Assembly: GCF_000024965.1 (NCBI RefSeq)
Contig: NC_013530.1
Span: 3,348,001-3,412,000 of the forward strand
Length of the DNA stretch: 64,000 nt
DNA from: Xylanimonas cellulosilytica DSM 15894
Lineage (GTDB): Bacteria > Actinomycetota > Actinomycetes > Actinomycetales > Cellulomonadaceae
Direction of reading: 5' to 3'
Shown here: positions 9,019 through 17,742 of the stretch, piece after piece
How positions within the stretch are numbered: position 1 is the stretch's first letter
Layout: each line of letters starts with the position of its first letter
Made by a program: the position numbers and the translations under genes
The notes under the pieces: generated by a model
Told to the model about the DNA's origin: nothing
The model's input: the letters and a program-made list of their open reading frames with translations, nothing else
Databases searched by the model: none

Positions 9019-10067
9019 GCGTGCACCCCCGGCGCGGCGCCGGTGCTCTCGAACGGCACCCGTACCTCGCCGACGACCTGACCGTGCCCCAGCACCTGCC
9101 ACGAGTCCGCCAGCGCTGCGAGGCCCTCCGCCGTGAGTGCGGCGGGGTCGGTGAGCGCAGCGCGGAGGGTGGCCGCGAGGATGGCCGGGCGAGGGCGGCC
9201 CGCACCGTCGAGCACCTTGAACGCGAACGCCGTGCCGTCGGGCAGCGCGCCCGCGTAGACGCCTTCGGCGCCGTCCTTGGCGATGAGCCCGGGCACGGCC
9301 CGCATGGCGGCGGTGGCGTCCCGGCCCGTGCCGGCGACCAGCTCGGGGCGGGCGGCCATGGCCCGCGCCACCCGCGCCTCGTCCGTGCCGGCGTCGGCGG
9401 TCACGAGCCGCTGGAAGGCGCGCGCGAGCCCGCGCAGCGTCGTCGAGAACAGGGGCGCACCGCACCCGTCCACGGTGACGTGCGGGGGCGCGGTGTCCCC
9501 GGTGAGCTCGGCGACGACACCCGCGACCGCCCGCTGCAGCGGGTGTTCGGCGTCCAGGTACGTCGCGGTGTCCCACCCGCTCGCGACGCACGCGGCGAGG
9601 AACGCCGCGTGCTTGCCCGAGCAGTTCTGGGTGATCGGCTCAGGGCCGTGCCCGGCGGTGCGCCACGCGAACGCGGCCGGCGGGTGCAACGGCAGGTCGG
9701 GGGTGTTGCGCAGCGCCGTGGCGTCGAGCCCGACGGCGCCCAGGATGTCGTGGACGCCGTCGCGGTGGATCTCCTCGCCGTTGTGGGAGGCGGTCGCCAG
9801 GGCGAGCTGTCCGTCGTCGGCGGGCGTGAACCCGGCCCGCAACGCCGCGACGGCCTGGACGGGCTTGAGGGAGGAGCGCGGGTAGATGACGACGTCGGGG
9901 TCGCCCACGGCACGCAGCACGCCGCCGTCGGGCCGCAGGACCACCAGGTGGCCGAGGTGGACGGACTCGACCAGCCCGCCGCGGACGATCTCGGCGAGGA
10001 CGCCGGCGCTCGCGCTCAGCGTGCCCGCGCTCAGGTTGCCCGCGCTCAGGGTGTTGGCGCTCACCAC
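9015..10067 (-). CDS. asparaginase II-family protein
   Basis: A 350-aa protein of the actinobacterial asparaginase_II family (PF06089). Members are annotated as asparaginases but are distinct from the E. coli AnsB fold. Visible signatures are [10 protein letters not shown] (about 62-71), ASHNGEEIH (about 92-100), NCSGKHAAF (about 148-156) and VDGCGAPLF (about 198-206). The GTG start at 10067 gives an N-terminus made of near-repeats ([20 protein letters not shown]) that looks like replication-slippage sequence, so the true start may lie about 20 codons further in, near GVLAEIV. It overlaps dtd downstream and DUF2516 upstream. Confidence 0.88.
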   Translation of the reverse strand: MVSANTLSAGNLSAGTLSASAGVLAEIVRGGLVESVHLGHLVVLRPDGGVLRAVGDPDVVIYPRSSLKPVQAVAALRAGFTPADDGQLALATASHNGEEIHRDGVHDILGAVGLDATALRNTPDLPLHPPAAFAWRTAGHGPEPITQNCSGKHAAFLAACVASGWDTATYLDAEHPLQRAVAGVVAELTGDTAPPHVTVDGCGAPLFSTTLRGLARAFQRLVTADAGTDEARVARAMAARPELVAGTGRDATAAMRAVPGLIAKDGAEGVYAGALPDGTAFAFKVLDGAGRPRPAILAATLRAALTDPAALTAEGLAALADSWQVLGHGQVVGEVRVPFESTGAAPGVHA

Positions 10068-10378
10068 TGCGGTCCCTGGGGCCGCTGCGAGCCACCCGTG
10101 CCGTAGGGCTTGATCGTGGGGCGCACGCCGTACCAGTACACGGCGGCGGGGCCGATGGCGATGATGTTGAGGACGATGCCGATCATGCCCAGCGCACCGA
10201 GCACCGCGAAGAGCAGGCCGCCGCCGAGCACGAGCGTCCAGATGGTCTTGGTGGCCTTGCCCTCCGCCGCGAAGGCGCGTTCGGGGCGGCGCGCGGCGTC
10301 GGCGATGGCGATGATCGCGACCACCAGGACGGTCAGGGAGACGGCGAGGGCGACCAGCTCGCGAATGAGGTTCAGCAC
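10061..10378 (-). CDS. DUF2516 small membrane protein
   Basis: A 105-aa protein with two to three transmembrane helices (about residues 7-27 and 48-85) separated by the conserved DAARRPERAFAAEGKATK loop characteristic of DUF2516, an actinobacterial family of unknown function. It starts at GTG 10378. The 3' end overlaps the first codons of the asparaginase gene by seven bases, placing it first in a DUF2516-asparaginase-dtd operon. Confidence 0.85.
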   Translation of the reverse strand: MLNLIRELVALAVSLTVLVVAIIAIADAARRPERAFAAEGKATKTIWTLVLGGGLLFAVLGALGMIGIVLNIIAIGPAAVYWYGVRPTIKPYGTGGSQRPQGPQW

Positions 10379-10389
10379 GAGAACCGAGC

Positions 10390-10815
10390 CTAAGGGAGGA
10401 CGATCAGCGACTGCGCCCGCGCGGCCGAAGCCACCTGGTCGTCCCACGCCGCGACGACCGTCTCGGGGTGCGCGACCGTCAGCGCGGAGGCCACGTGCAC
10501 GGCGTCGTCGGCCCGCAGCGGCACCGTGCCGGCCGCGAGCAGCGCGGCGGCGGTGTGGGAGACCTGGTCCCCCACCTCGACGACGGCGAGGGTGGGCCAC
10601 AGCCGTTCCCAGGCGGTGACGGCGGTGGCGTGCGCCGCGGCGTCCAGCAGCCCGGCGCGGACGCCCGCGGCGAGCGCGGCCCGCACCTCGACGTCGGCGA
10701 TGCGGGAGGTGACGGCGACGTCGGCGCGGTTGTAGAGCGCGGAGGCGAGCTCGGAGCCGGACTCGGCGACCACCAGCTTCACCAGCGCGGAGGCATCGAA
10801 GTAGACGACGGCCAT
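10390..10815 (-). CDS. vapC: VapC-like PIN-domain toxin
   Basis: A 141-aa PIN-domain ribonuclease, the toxin half of a type II toxin-antitoxin pair. The acidic metal-binding residues are present: Asp7 in YFDASALVK, Glu43 in ADVEVRAAL, Asp103/104 in LRADDAVHVASAL and Asp125/126 in AAWDDQV. ATG 10815 is 4 nt past the antitoxin stop. No Shine-Dalgarno is apparent, consistent with translational coupling to the antitoxin. Which RNA it would cleave cannot be predicted. Confidence 0.92.
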   Translation of the reverse strand: MAVVYFDASALVKLVVAESGSELASALYNRADVAVTSRIADVEVRAALAAGVRAGLLDAAAHATAVTAWERLWPTLAVVEVGDQVSHTAAALLAAGTVPLRADDAVHVASALTVAHPETVVAAWDDQVASAARAQSLIVLP

Positions 10816-10819
10816 GGCG

Positions 10820-11095
10820 TCAGCGGCGGATGCGGCGCACGAGGCCCGACACGGCGGCACGCGCCCCGTTGCCGGGCGGTGTCACCGCCACCGGCGGCTC
10901 GTGCACAGGCCGCTCGACCTGGGCGGGGGTGAGCAGGCCGTCGCGCACCAGGCCCTGGACGAGGTCGGCGGCCCCGATGCCGCTGAGCCGGGCGACGGGC
11001 AGTCCGCGGTCGGTGATGATGACCTCCTCACCCTGGCGCGCCCGCTCGATCCACGACTTGAGCTCCGCACGTAGCGCGCTGACCGCAACCTCCAT
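10820..11095 (-). CDS. vapB: Phd/YefM-type antitoxin (VapB)
   Basis: A 91-aa protein whose N-terminal half fits the Phd/YefM fold: ALRAELKSWIERARQGEEV, then IITDRGLPVARLSG, the classic antitoxin stretch that makes the DNA-binding dimer. The Pro-rich tail (VERPVHEPPVAVTPPG) would be the disordered toxin-neutralising part. It lies directly upstream of vapC on the same strand. Such pairs normally autoregulate from the antitoxin promoter; I saw no clear palindrome upstream. Confidence 0.88.
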   Translation of the reverse strand: MEVAVSALRAELKSWIERARQGEEVIITDRGLPVARLSGIGAADLVQGLVRDGLLTPAQVERPVHEPPVAVTPPGNGARAAVSGLVRRIRR

Positions 11096-11151
11096 GCCGC
11101 GACGCTACCGCCCCGGGGCCACCCGAAACCACCTCCCGACGCAACTTCGGG

Positions 11152-12276
11152 TTACAGCTCGGTCAGGAGCGCCCGCGCCGCGGCCGGGGTGACGCCCGTG
11201 GCCTCCAGGAGGTCCACGATCGGGGAGCGCAGCAGGAGCACCAGGGACTGGGCGCCCCAGTCGTCGGCCGCGGTGCGCGGGTCCGCGTCGTGCGCGACCT
11301 CCGCCAGGGTGCCGCGGGCGGCGGTGGCGTCGTGCCCCGTCTCCACGGCCGACGCGAGCTGGCGCGCGCCCGCGGCGTAGCGGTCGAGCAGGTCGGCCAC
11401 GGCGGCCCGGTCGGACGCCGTCGCGTGCGCGATCCCGATCGGCGCCCGCCGGGCCAGCACCCGCACCGACCGCATCGCCCGCTCCACCAGCACGGCCTGG
11501 CTCTCCAGCCGTTCCAGCTCGGCGCGGTGCACGCGGTTGACGCTCACGCGCGCCCGGTCGGTCGCGCTGTGCACCCGGTCGAGCCACTCCAGCAGGGCGG
11601 GGTCCGCGGCCCGCGCCCGCACCAGCGTGGCCTCCAGCCGCTCCACGTCCCCGGCCCGTACGCCCGCCGCCGCCATCTCGACGACGGCGGCGAGGGCCGA
11701 CGTCGCCACGTTTCCCAGGGTGCGCAGCCCGCGCCGCGGGTCACCGGGCGTGAGCAGGGCGAGGGCGAGCGCGACGGCACCGCCGATCAACGCGTCCCCG
11801 GCCCGCCCGAGCGGCCCGCCCGTGAGCGACGGCAGGCCGACGACGACGATGGCCTGCGTCCCGGCCTGCGCGGCGAGCACGGCCCCGCGGTCGATGAACC
11901 GGGCCAGGATCGCGGCGACGACGAGCACGGTGCTGAGCTGCCACCAGCCGGAGCCGATGGCGCGGACCACCAGGTCGCCCACCCCGACGCCCACGGTCAC
12001 GCCCAGCGCGACCTCCGCGATCTTGCGCAGGTCCCGCTCGAACGAGAACCCGAGGCACGCCCACGCGGCGATGGCGGCGAAGAACGGCTGGGCGTGCCCC
12101 AGCAGCCACCCGGCGAGCAGGTACGAGATGCTGGCGGCCGCGGCGGCCTGGACGAGCGGCCAGAACGAGGCGCGCACCCGCGAGTACCCCTGCCGCGCCC
12201 GGGCCCGCAGCACGAGCCGGCGCACGAACCGGTGCGCCAGCCGGGTGCCTGCCCCGCTCAGCCCTTCGGTGCTCAC
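11152..12276 (-). CDS. FUSC-family (aromatic acid exporter-like) membrane protein
   Basis: A 374-aa inner-membrane protein with about six hydrophobic segments in the first 170 residues (ISYLLAGWLLGHAQPFFAAI is diagnostic of the FUSC/ArAE family) and a soluble helical C-terminal half. Family members export aromatic acids or similar amphipaths; substrate unknown here. GTG 12276 was chosen because upstream residues in the same frame are the shadow of ygfZ. It starts only 4 nt after the ygfZ stop, so it is co-transcribed with the ygfZ operon. Confidence 0.83.
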   Translation of the reverse strand: MSTEGLSGAGTRLAHRFVRRLVLRARARQGYSRVRASFWPLVQAAAAASISYLLAGWLLGHAQPFFAAIAAWACLGFSFERDLRKIAEVALGVTVGVGVGDLVVRAIGSGWWQLSTVLVVAAILARFIDRGAVLAAQAGTQAIVVVGLPSLTGGPLGRAGDALIGGAVALALALLTPGDPRRGLRTLGNVATSALAAVVEMAAAGVRAGDVERLEATLVRARAADPALLEWLDRVHSATDRARVSVNRVHRAELERLESQAVLVERAMRSVRVLARRAPIGIAHATASDRAAVADLLDRYAAGARQLASAVETGHDATAARGTLAEVAHDADPRTAADDWGAQSLVLLLRSPIVDLLEATGVTPAAARALLTEL

Positions 12277-12280
12277 GGAT

Positions 12281-13420
12281 CTAGAACGTGCCGAGGTTCC
12301 CGTGCGCGGCCAGGCCGCGCGTGAGCGGCCCGTGGGCCGCGGGCCGGTCGGCGGAGACGCCCTCGCCGGGCACCACGATCTCCTGCGCGGCGGCCACCTC
12401 GACCCGCTCGCCGGAGATGTCACCGGCGACCAGGAGCTCGGCGTCCTCCGGGACGGACCGCTTGACGACCGCGAGCCCGACCGGGCCGAGCTCGTGGTGG
12501 CGGGCCACGGACGTCAGGGTCCCGACGACGCGGCCGTCCGAGGGCAGCAGCACCTCCGCACCGGGCTCGGGCAGCAGGTGACCCGAGCCGTCCAGGTGCA
12601 GGAACACCAGCCGCCGCGGCGGGCGTCCGAGGTTGTGCACGCGCGCAACGGTCTCCTGGCCGCGGTAGCAGCCCTTGTGCAGGTGGACGGCGGTGCGCAG
12701 CCAGTCGAGCTCGTGCGGGATGGTGCGGTGGTCGACCTCGCGCGCCGGTCGCGGGCGGAAGGCCTCGACGCGCAATGCCTCCGTGGCCCAGGTGCCGGCC
12801 AGCCGGGCGCCGGCGGCCTCGCGGGCGGCGACCTCCGCCTCGAGCGACCCTCGCGGCACCAGCACGAGCCGCCACGGCCGCTCGGCCCCGGGGTGCTCGG
12901 CGGTGTCCGGCCCGTAGCGGGTGCCCCCCGCGGCGACGCGTGGCCAGGTGTCCCACCAGGTCAGCGGCCCGTCCGGCGCGCCCTCCGCGGCGACCGGTTC
13001 CCCGATCGCCGCCCAGTCGGCGGTCACGTCCGCGACCTCGACGCGCAGCGTGAACCGCATCCGGTCCAGCCAGGCCGCCAGCGGTGCGGCCTGGTCGGCC
13101 TCGGTAACCAGCCAGGTGGCCTCGCCGTCGTCGACCGCCCCAGCCGCGTGCTCGACGTGCCCCTGCGGGCTGAGCACCAGCAGCTCGGTGGAGGTGCGCG
13201 GGGTGAGGGACGCGAGGTCCTGCGAGGTGATGTCGTGCAGCCACCGCAGCCGGTCGGGGCCCGCGACGCGCACGACGCCGAGGTGCGACTGGTCGACGAC
13301 GGCGGCGCCGCGGGCCAGCGCACGCTGCTCGGCGACCGGGTCGCCGTAGTGCCAGGCGACGCCCGCGTCCGGGCCGGTGGCCGCGACGGCGCCGTGCCGG
13401 GAGAGGAGCGGGCTGCCCAT
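12281..13420 (-). CDS. ygfZ: folate-binding Fe-S cluster assembly/repair protein YgfZ
   Basis: A 379-aa GcvT-like tetrahydrofolate-binding protein that supports iron-sulfur enzymes. The signature KGCYRGQE is present at 249-256 with the redox-sensitive Cys251. The N-terminal aminomethyltransferase-like part includes VVDQSHLGVVRVAGPDRLRW (41-60). The length is slightly longer than E. coli YgfZ (326 aa), as is usual in Actinobacteria. Its ATG overlaps the stop of the nitrobindin-like gene (ATGA). Confidence 0.93.
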   Translation of the reverse strand: MGSPLLSRHGAVAATGPDAGVAWHYGDPVAEQRALARGAAVVDQSHLGVVRVAGPDRLRWLHDITSQDLASLTPRTSTELLVLSPQGHVEHAAGAVDDGEATWLVTEADQAAPLAAWLDRMRFTLRVEVADVTADWAAIGEPVAAEGAPDGPLTWWDTWPRVAAGGTRYGPDTAEHPGAERPWRLVLVPRGSLEAEVAAREAAGARLAGTWATEALRVEAFRPRPAREVDHRTIPHELDWLRTAVHLHKGCYRGQETVARVHNLGRPPRRLVFLHLDGSGHLLPEPGAEVLLPSDGRVVGTLTSVARHHELGPVGLAVVKRSVPEDAELLVAGDISGERVEVAAAQEIVVPGEGVSADRPAAHGPLTRGLAAHGNLGTF

Positions 13421-14037
13421 CAGGACTCGGCTCCCGGGGCAGGCTCGGCGGCGTCGAGCCGCGTGAGCTGACCGGAGGAGTAGGACTGCAGCGGCTGGCC
13501 GAACGCGACCAGGTCCTCGCTCCAGAACAGGCGGCCGTCCACCAGGCCGAGCATGCGGCGCGACCCGCTCACGTCAGGGCTGGTGGAGGTGCGGATGGTG
13601 CGCTGCGAGGCCAGCTCGACGCGTCCGCCGCCCACCCAGCCGAGGAACGCCGTCAACCGGCCCGACGCGTCGGCGAGCAGCACCTCGATGGCGTGCTGGT
13701 CGTCGGCGAGCCCGTCGAGCGTGTCCGTCGACGCCCGCCAGTACCCCGTCTCCGTGGTCCAGACGGCACCGGCCGCCACCTCCTCGTCGGACGGGAGGGC
13801 GAAGTCGGCGTCGGGCGCGCCCAGGTCGATCCGCTCCGGCACGTCGCCGTCGAGCACGCGCAGCGTGGACTCGTACCGCAGGTACGGCCCGCCGTCGTGG
13901 TCGAAGACGACGTCGGCTGCCACCCGCCGGCGTTCGATGCCCGGATAGTCGAGCACGCCCGCGCCACGCCACCGCCCGACGAGCCAGGCGAGCGGGTACA
14001 GCTCCGGCGCCAGCGTCTCGTCGAACGCGAAGGGCAT
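13420..14037 (-). CDS. FABP/nitrobindin-like beta-barrel protein lacking the heme-ligand histidine
   Basis: A 205-aa protein of the nitrobindin/THAP4-like family (formerly DUF1794), a small beta-barrel that normally binds ferric heme and nitric oxide. The family start motif is present (LAWLVGRWRGAGVLDYPGI, 17-35), as is the C-terminal LGLVDGRLFW and FGQPLQ. The residue after GQPLQ-x, where nitrobindins carry the proximal His (GQPLQ-D-H in the mycobacterial protein), is Tyr186 (GQPLQSYSS). It may therefore not bind heme in the usual way. The start ATG 14037 shares bases with the stop of the 36-aa peptide upstream (TGATG). Confidence 0.88.
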   Translation of the reverse strand: MPFAFDETLAPELYPLAWLVGRWRGAGVLDYPGIERRRVAADVVFDHDGGPYLRYESTLRVLDGDVPERIDLGAPDADFALPSDEEVAAGAVWTTETGYWRASTDTLDGLADDQHAIEVLLADASGRLTAFLGWVGGGRVELASQRTIRTSTSPDVSGSRRMLGLVDGRLFWSEDLVAFGQPLQSYSSGQLTRLDAAEPAPGAES

Positions 14038-14147
14038 CAGCGCTGCCCGGCGAACAGCTTGTAGACGACGTAGCCGGCGAACCACGTGATGGCGACCGCG
14101 GTGACGACCAGCAGACCGATGAAGAAGGCTTCGAGTCCGGCGTACAT
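14037..14147 (-). CDS. 36-aa single-pass membrane micropeptide
   Basis: A short reading frame encoding MYAGLEAFFIGLL, then a hydrophobic helix (about residues 8-30) and an end in YKLFAGQR. It has one predicted transmembrane segment and a positive C-terminus. The stop TGA overlaps the ATG of the nitrobindin-like gene (TGATG), which is strong evidence that it is translated and coupled to that gene. AGGATC lies about 8 nt upstream of ATG 14147. No family is recognised. Confidence 0.72.
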   Translation of the reverse strand: MYAGLEAFFIGLLVVTAVAITWFAGYVVYKLFAGQR

Positions 14148-14176
14148 GGCTCGATCCTATCCGCGCGCGGCGGCCG

Positions 14177-14662
14177 TCAGGCCGCCGCGCCGCCGGAGGG
14201 CCGGAGCCGCCGGCCCAGCAGGTACAGCTCGCAGCCCAGGCACAGGCCGACGACGGCGTTGAGCGCGGCGGCCACGAACGCGAACGCGGCGGCGATGGGC
14301 ACGGCGAGCTCGACGCCCGCCAGGCCCAGCACGACGCCGACGCCGGTGACCAGCAGGCCGACGAGCTGGGCGAACCGGGGCGGGCGCGGGTCCTCGAGCT
14401 CGGCGGGCGGGGCGAGCCGCGGGCGCACGAACGTCCGGTACACCCAGCCCTGCCAGGTGCCCTGCGCACCGAGCACCGCGCCGACGGCGAAGCTCAGCGC
14501 GAGCACGATCAGCAGCACGAGGGCCGCGGTGCGCGTGGACTCGCCGACGCCGAGCAGCACGACGACGGCGAGCAGGACGGCGGTGATCCCCGCGGCGACG
14601 CGCGGCCCGCGGGGGTCGATCCCGGCGGGGGTGGTCGTTCCGGTCGAAGATGAGGTGGTCAT
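14177..14662 (-). CDS. DUF4395 membrane protein
   Basis: A 161-aa protein with four hydrophobic segments. It carries IDPRGPRVAAGITAVLL near the N-terminus and GLCLGCELYLLGRRL near the C-terminus, both typical of DUF4395. The CLGC cysteine pair in the last helix is a family hallmark and suggests a redox partner role. It is encoded 21 bp downstream of a thioredoxin-like gene, a recurrent pairing in Actinobacteria. Function is unproven. Confidence 0.85.
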   Translation of the reverse strand: MTTSSSTGTTTPAGIDPRGPRVAAGITAVLLAVVVLLGVGESTRTAALVLLIVLALSFAVGAVLGAQGTWQGWVYRTFVRPRLAPPAELEDPRPPRFAQLVGLLVTGVGVVLGLAGVELAVPIAAAFAFVAAALNAVVGLCLGCELYLLGRRLRPSGGAAA

Positions 14663-14683
14663 CGTGGCTCCAGGTTCAGTGGC

Positions 14684-15151
14684 TCAGTGGCTCAGTGCGA
14701 GGGCCTGCTGGGCCTGCGCGGGTGACATGGCTCCGCTGGCGCGGGCGATCTCGACGCCGTCGGGATCGAGCACGAGAACGGTGGGGGTGGTCAGCACCTT
14801 GAGCCGCTTGACGAGGTCCAGGTGCTGATCGACGTCGAGCTCGTGGTGCACGACGCCGTCCTCGGTCGCGGCGACGCGGGTGAGCACGCGTGCCGTCGCC
14901 CGGCACGGGGAGCAGACCTCGGCCGAGAGCTGGAGGAAGGTGGCGCGCTCGCCGAGCGTGAGGCCGAGAGCAGCCCACGGGGTGCCGGGCTGCGGCGTGT
15001 CGGGCTGCAGGTTCGCTGTGGCATCACTCTCATTCGCCCCGCGTCCGCGTCCCGGTGCCGTGACGCGGATGCGGCCCTGACGGGCATGCCACAGGCCGCC
15101 GACCAGCGCCGTGACGGCGAGGAGAGCGACGAGCGCGACGAGCTGAGGCAC
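14684..15151 (-). CDS. membrane-anchored thioredoxin-like protein
   Basis: A 155-aa protein with an N-terminal membrane anchor (about residues 3-22), a linker, and a thioredoxin fold. The active site is Cys80-Ser-Pro-Cys83 in SAEVCSPCRATARVL, and the cis-Pro loop is LTTPTVLVLD. CSPC replaces the usual CGPC. The GTG start at 15151 has GAAGGGAG 7 nt upstream. It is probably an extracytoplasmic disulfide-exchange protein working with the DUF4395 protein encoded next. Confidence 0.87.
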   Translation of the reverse strand: MPQLVALVALLAVTALVGGLWHARQGRIRVTAPGRGRGANESDATANLQPDTPQPGTPWAALGLTLGERATFLQLSAEVCSPCRATARVLTRVAATEDGVVHHELDVDQHLDLVKRLKVLTTPTVLVLDPDGVEIARASGAMSPAQAQQALALSH

Positions 15152-15346
15152 GCGCTTCTCCCTTCTTGACCAGCGGGACGACCTGCCGGTATGGCTGCAG
15201 TTGAACCTTGAATCTATAGAGTGTTCATCGCCCGGCGATCAATGATCGCGCGGATGTCCACATGGTCGCCACCATGCGTCCGAATGCTGGACGGTGCGCC
15301 TGACGGCGCTGCCGGACCCGTCCGTCGCCCTCCGGAGGAGCTCACG

Positions 15347-16021
15347 ATGACCGATCTGCCCGTGCGGACCTGGAACGACCTGGTCGTCCCCGCACCCGGT
15401 CCCTACCACCTCGACACCGAGCACATGCGGCTCGGCTTCCAGGCGACGCACATGATGGTCAGCGCCGTGCGCGGCGAGTTCACCGAGGGCTCCGCGAACG
15501 TGTGGGTGGCCGAGGACCCGCTCGAGTCCTGGGCGTCCGCCACCCTCGCCGCGGCGTCGATCGACACCGACAACGCCGAGCGCGACGGTCACCTGCGCAG
15601 CGCCGACTTCCTCGACGCCGCGAACTTCCCGGCGATCTCGTTCCGGTCCACCGGGATCTCCTGGCAGCCGCAGCCCGACCCGATCTTCTCGTGGGCCCGC
15701 CTCAAGGGCCGCAGCACGGGCAGCGCGGGCGTGCCCGCCGCGGCGACGGCAGCGGTCACCCGCTTCGAGCTGCACGGCGATCTCACGATCCGCGACGTCA
15801 CGAGGCCGGTCACGCTCGACGTCGAGTACGGCGGCGCCCGACGCGACCTGTTCGGTCGCGACATCTTCGGGTTCTCCGCGACCACGCACGTCGACCGCGA
15901 GGAGTACGGCCTGCTGTGGAACGTCGCCCTCGAGGCCGGCGGCGTGCTCGTCGCCAAGACGGTGCGCCTCGAGCTCGCCGGGGAGTTCATCCGCTCGGAC
16001 GGCATCACCACCCGGAGCTGA
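15347..16021 (+). CDS. YceI-family lipocalin-like protein
   Basis: A 224-aa protein with the YceI signatures: HLDTEHMRLGFQATHMMV (about 20-37), SIDTDNAERDGHLRSADF (about 70-87) and HGDLTIRDVTRPVTLDVEY (about 140-160). YceI proteins are beta-barrels that bind isoprenoid-type lipids. No signal peptide is seen, so it is cytoplasmic as in many Actinobacteria. The start ATG 15347 has a near-perfect GGAGGAG six bases upstream. The 195-bp gap to the divergent thioredoxin gene includes an A/T-rich patch (15190-15220) that probably holds both promoters. Confidence 0.92.
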   Translation: MTDLPVRTWNDLVVPAPGPYHLDTEHMRLGFQATHMMVSAVRGEFTEGSANVWVAEDPLESWASATLAAASIDTDNAERDGHLRSADFLDAANFPAISFRSTGISWQPQPDPIFSWARLKGRSTGSAGVPAAATAAVTRFELHGDLTIRDVTRPVTLDVEYGGARRDLFGRDIFGFSATTHVDREEYGLLWNVALEAGGVLVAKTVRLELAGEFIRSDGITTRS

Positions 16022-16092
16022 GGTTGCGGCAGCCGAGCACCGAGCCCGGGCCGACGGCCAACCTGCGCCCCTTGACAGAACCCGACTACATA

Positions 16093-16830
16093 TCAGCCGA
16101 GCAAGACGCGTCCCACGGCGAACACCAGCATCCCGCCGACGGCGATCGGCACGCTCGCGGCGGCCAGCCCGGCCCGGCGACCGCGCACCTGCGGCACCCG
16201 TTCGAGCAGCACCCGCATCGCGCCCACGCCGAGCCCGCCCGTGACGCCCGCGACGAGCCCGGTCAGCGGCTCGACGTCGGGCACGACCGCCCCCGCCGCG
16301 GCACCGGCCACGGCAGCGGCGGCGACGGCGAGCAACGCACCGAGCCAGCCGCGCGCGGCCGCGAGCGCCGAGACCACCGCCGCGACGGCGATGGCCACGG
16401 CCGCGGTCACCACGAGCGACGCCCCGCCCACGGACCGGACGGTCGCGATCCAGCCGGCGGCCGCGGCGGCGACGAACGCGCCCGCGACGGTGCCGGTGAC
16501 GGACTCGACGAGCCGGGGGCGCCCGTCGCGGCGCAGCATCTCGGCGAGGAACGCCAGCACGAGCGCCATCGCGACGACGATCGGCAGGTGCCGCAGGACG
16601 GGCTCGCCCTGGGTGCGCCACGCGACGGCGGCCCCGCCGAGCCCGGCGCCGAGCACCACGATGGTCGCGCCGCCGCGGGCGGGGGCGTCGAGCAGGTCCG
16701 GCCAGCCGATCGCGAGGAGCGCCACGAGCAGCACGATCACCCCGACGGTGGGCACCTCGCCGACGTAGGCGGCGCCGGCCACGGCGGCACTGAGGACGGC
16801 TGTCGTCACGGCGCGGGTGCTGAGGCTCAC
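16093..16830 (-). CDS. multi-pass membrane protein of unknown function
   Basis: A 245-aa protein that is almost entirely hydrophobic, with six to eight predicted transmembrane helices. One short polar loop carries LRRDGRPRLVES (about 104-115) and another RVPQVRGRR. GTG 16830 is the assigned start; there is no evident Shine-Dalgarno, so it may be leaderless. It is convergent with the YceI gene and divergent from glnR. I recognise no transporter motif. Confidence 0.7.
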   Translation of the reverse strand: MSLSTRAVTTAVLSAAVAGAAYVGEVPTVGVIVLLVALLAIGWPDLLDAPARGGATIVVLGAGLGGAAVAWRTQGEPVLRHLPIVVAMALVLAFLAEMLRRDGRPRLVESVTGTVAGAFVAAAAAGWIATVRSVGGASLVVTAAVAIAVAAVVSALAAARGWLGALLAVAAAAVAGAAAGAVVPDVEPLTGLVAGVTGGLGVGAMRVLLERVPQVRGRRAGLAAASVPIAVGGMLVFAVGRVLLG

Positions 16831-17010
16831 GAGGACGAGTATCGCGGACCGACCCGTTTCCTCGCGTCCGCGGACGGAGCCGTGACACATGCTTGACACA
16901 CGGCGCGTGCATACTGCGCCACCAGGCGGGTGGCCCGCCTCATGTGCGAACGGGCGCCGGGACGGTAGTTTGCTGCCGGGCCCCCGGGGAAGACCGGGAG
17001 GAGGGACGCG

Positions 17011-17742
17011 ATGGCCGAGCTGCTGATCCTCACACCCGCCTCGGGCGGGTCGGTCGAGGTGCTGCCCGCGCTGGGCCTGCTGTCCCACCGGGTCCGGGTG
17101 CTGCCGATGGAGCCGTCGGCGCTGGTCGACGCGCCGGACTCCGACGTCGTGCTCCTGGACGCGCGCCGTGACCTGGTCGCCGCGCGCACCACCGCCCGCC
17201 TGCTGCACGCCACCGGGCTCACGGTCCCGCTGGTCCTGGTGCTCACGGAGGGCGGGCTCACCGTCGTCACGCACGAGTGGGGGGCCGACGACCTGCTGCT
17301 GGAGAACGCGTCGCCGGCGGAGGTCGAGGCGCGCCTGCGGCTGGTCATCGAGCGGGCCGCGCACGGTAGCGTCGACGACGGCCCTGAGGAGATCTCCGCG
17401 GGCGACCTGGCGATCGACGCGGGCGGCTACACGGCCCGGCTGCGCGGACGCCCGATCGACCTGACGTACAAGGAGTTCGAGCTGCTCAAGTACCTGGTGC
17501 AGCACCCGGGCCGCGTCTTCACCCGCGCCCAGCTCCTCCAGGAGGTGTGGGGCTACGACTACTACGGGGGTACCCGCACCGTGGACGTCCACGTCCGGCG
17601 CCTGCGCGCCAAGCTCGGCCCGGAGCACGAGCAGCTCATCGGCACCGTCCGCAACGTCGGCTACCGGTTCGACCCGCCCAAGGACCGCGCGCCGCGCGAC
17701 GAGGCGGCCGACGGTCAGCCGACCGTGACCCGGAACGCCTGA
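17011..17742 (+). CDS. glnR: GlnR, OmpR-type orphan regulator of nitrogen metabolism
   Basis: A 243-aa response-regulator-like protein. The N-terminus (residues 1-115) is an atypical receiver opening MAELLILT, with [20 protein letters not shown] (Asp50) and the winged-helix domain from about 130. [13 protein letters not shown], then [20 protein letters not shown] and [20 protein letters not shown] match the near-invariant GlnR DNA-binding domain. It activates or represses genes for ammonium, nitrate and glutamine metabolism. No histidine kinase is encoded next to it, as is typical of GlnR. GGGAGGAGG precedes ATG 17011. Its stop overlaps the start of the hydrolase gene. Confidence 0.95.
   Translation: MAELLILTPASGGSVEVLPALGLLSHRVRVLPMEPSALVDAPDSDVVLLDARRDLVAARTTARLLHATGLTVPLVLVLTEGGLTVVTHEWGADDLLLENASPAEVEARLRLVIERAAHGSVDDGPEEISAGDLAIDAGGYTARLRGRPIDLTYKEFELLKYLVQHPGRVFTRAQLLQEVWGYDYYGGTRTVDVHVRRLRAKLGPEHEQLIGTVRNVGYRFDPPKDRAPRDEAADGQPTVTRNA

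Noticed and set aside
16880-16920. Strong TTGACA promoter before glnR
   Set aside because: TTGACA is present at about 16893, but no -10 element lies at 16-18 bp spacing, so I did not list it.
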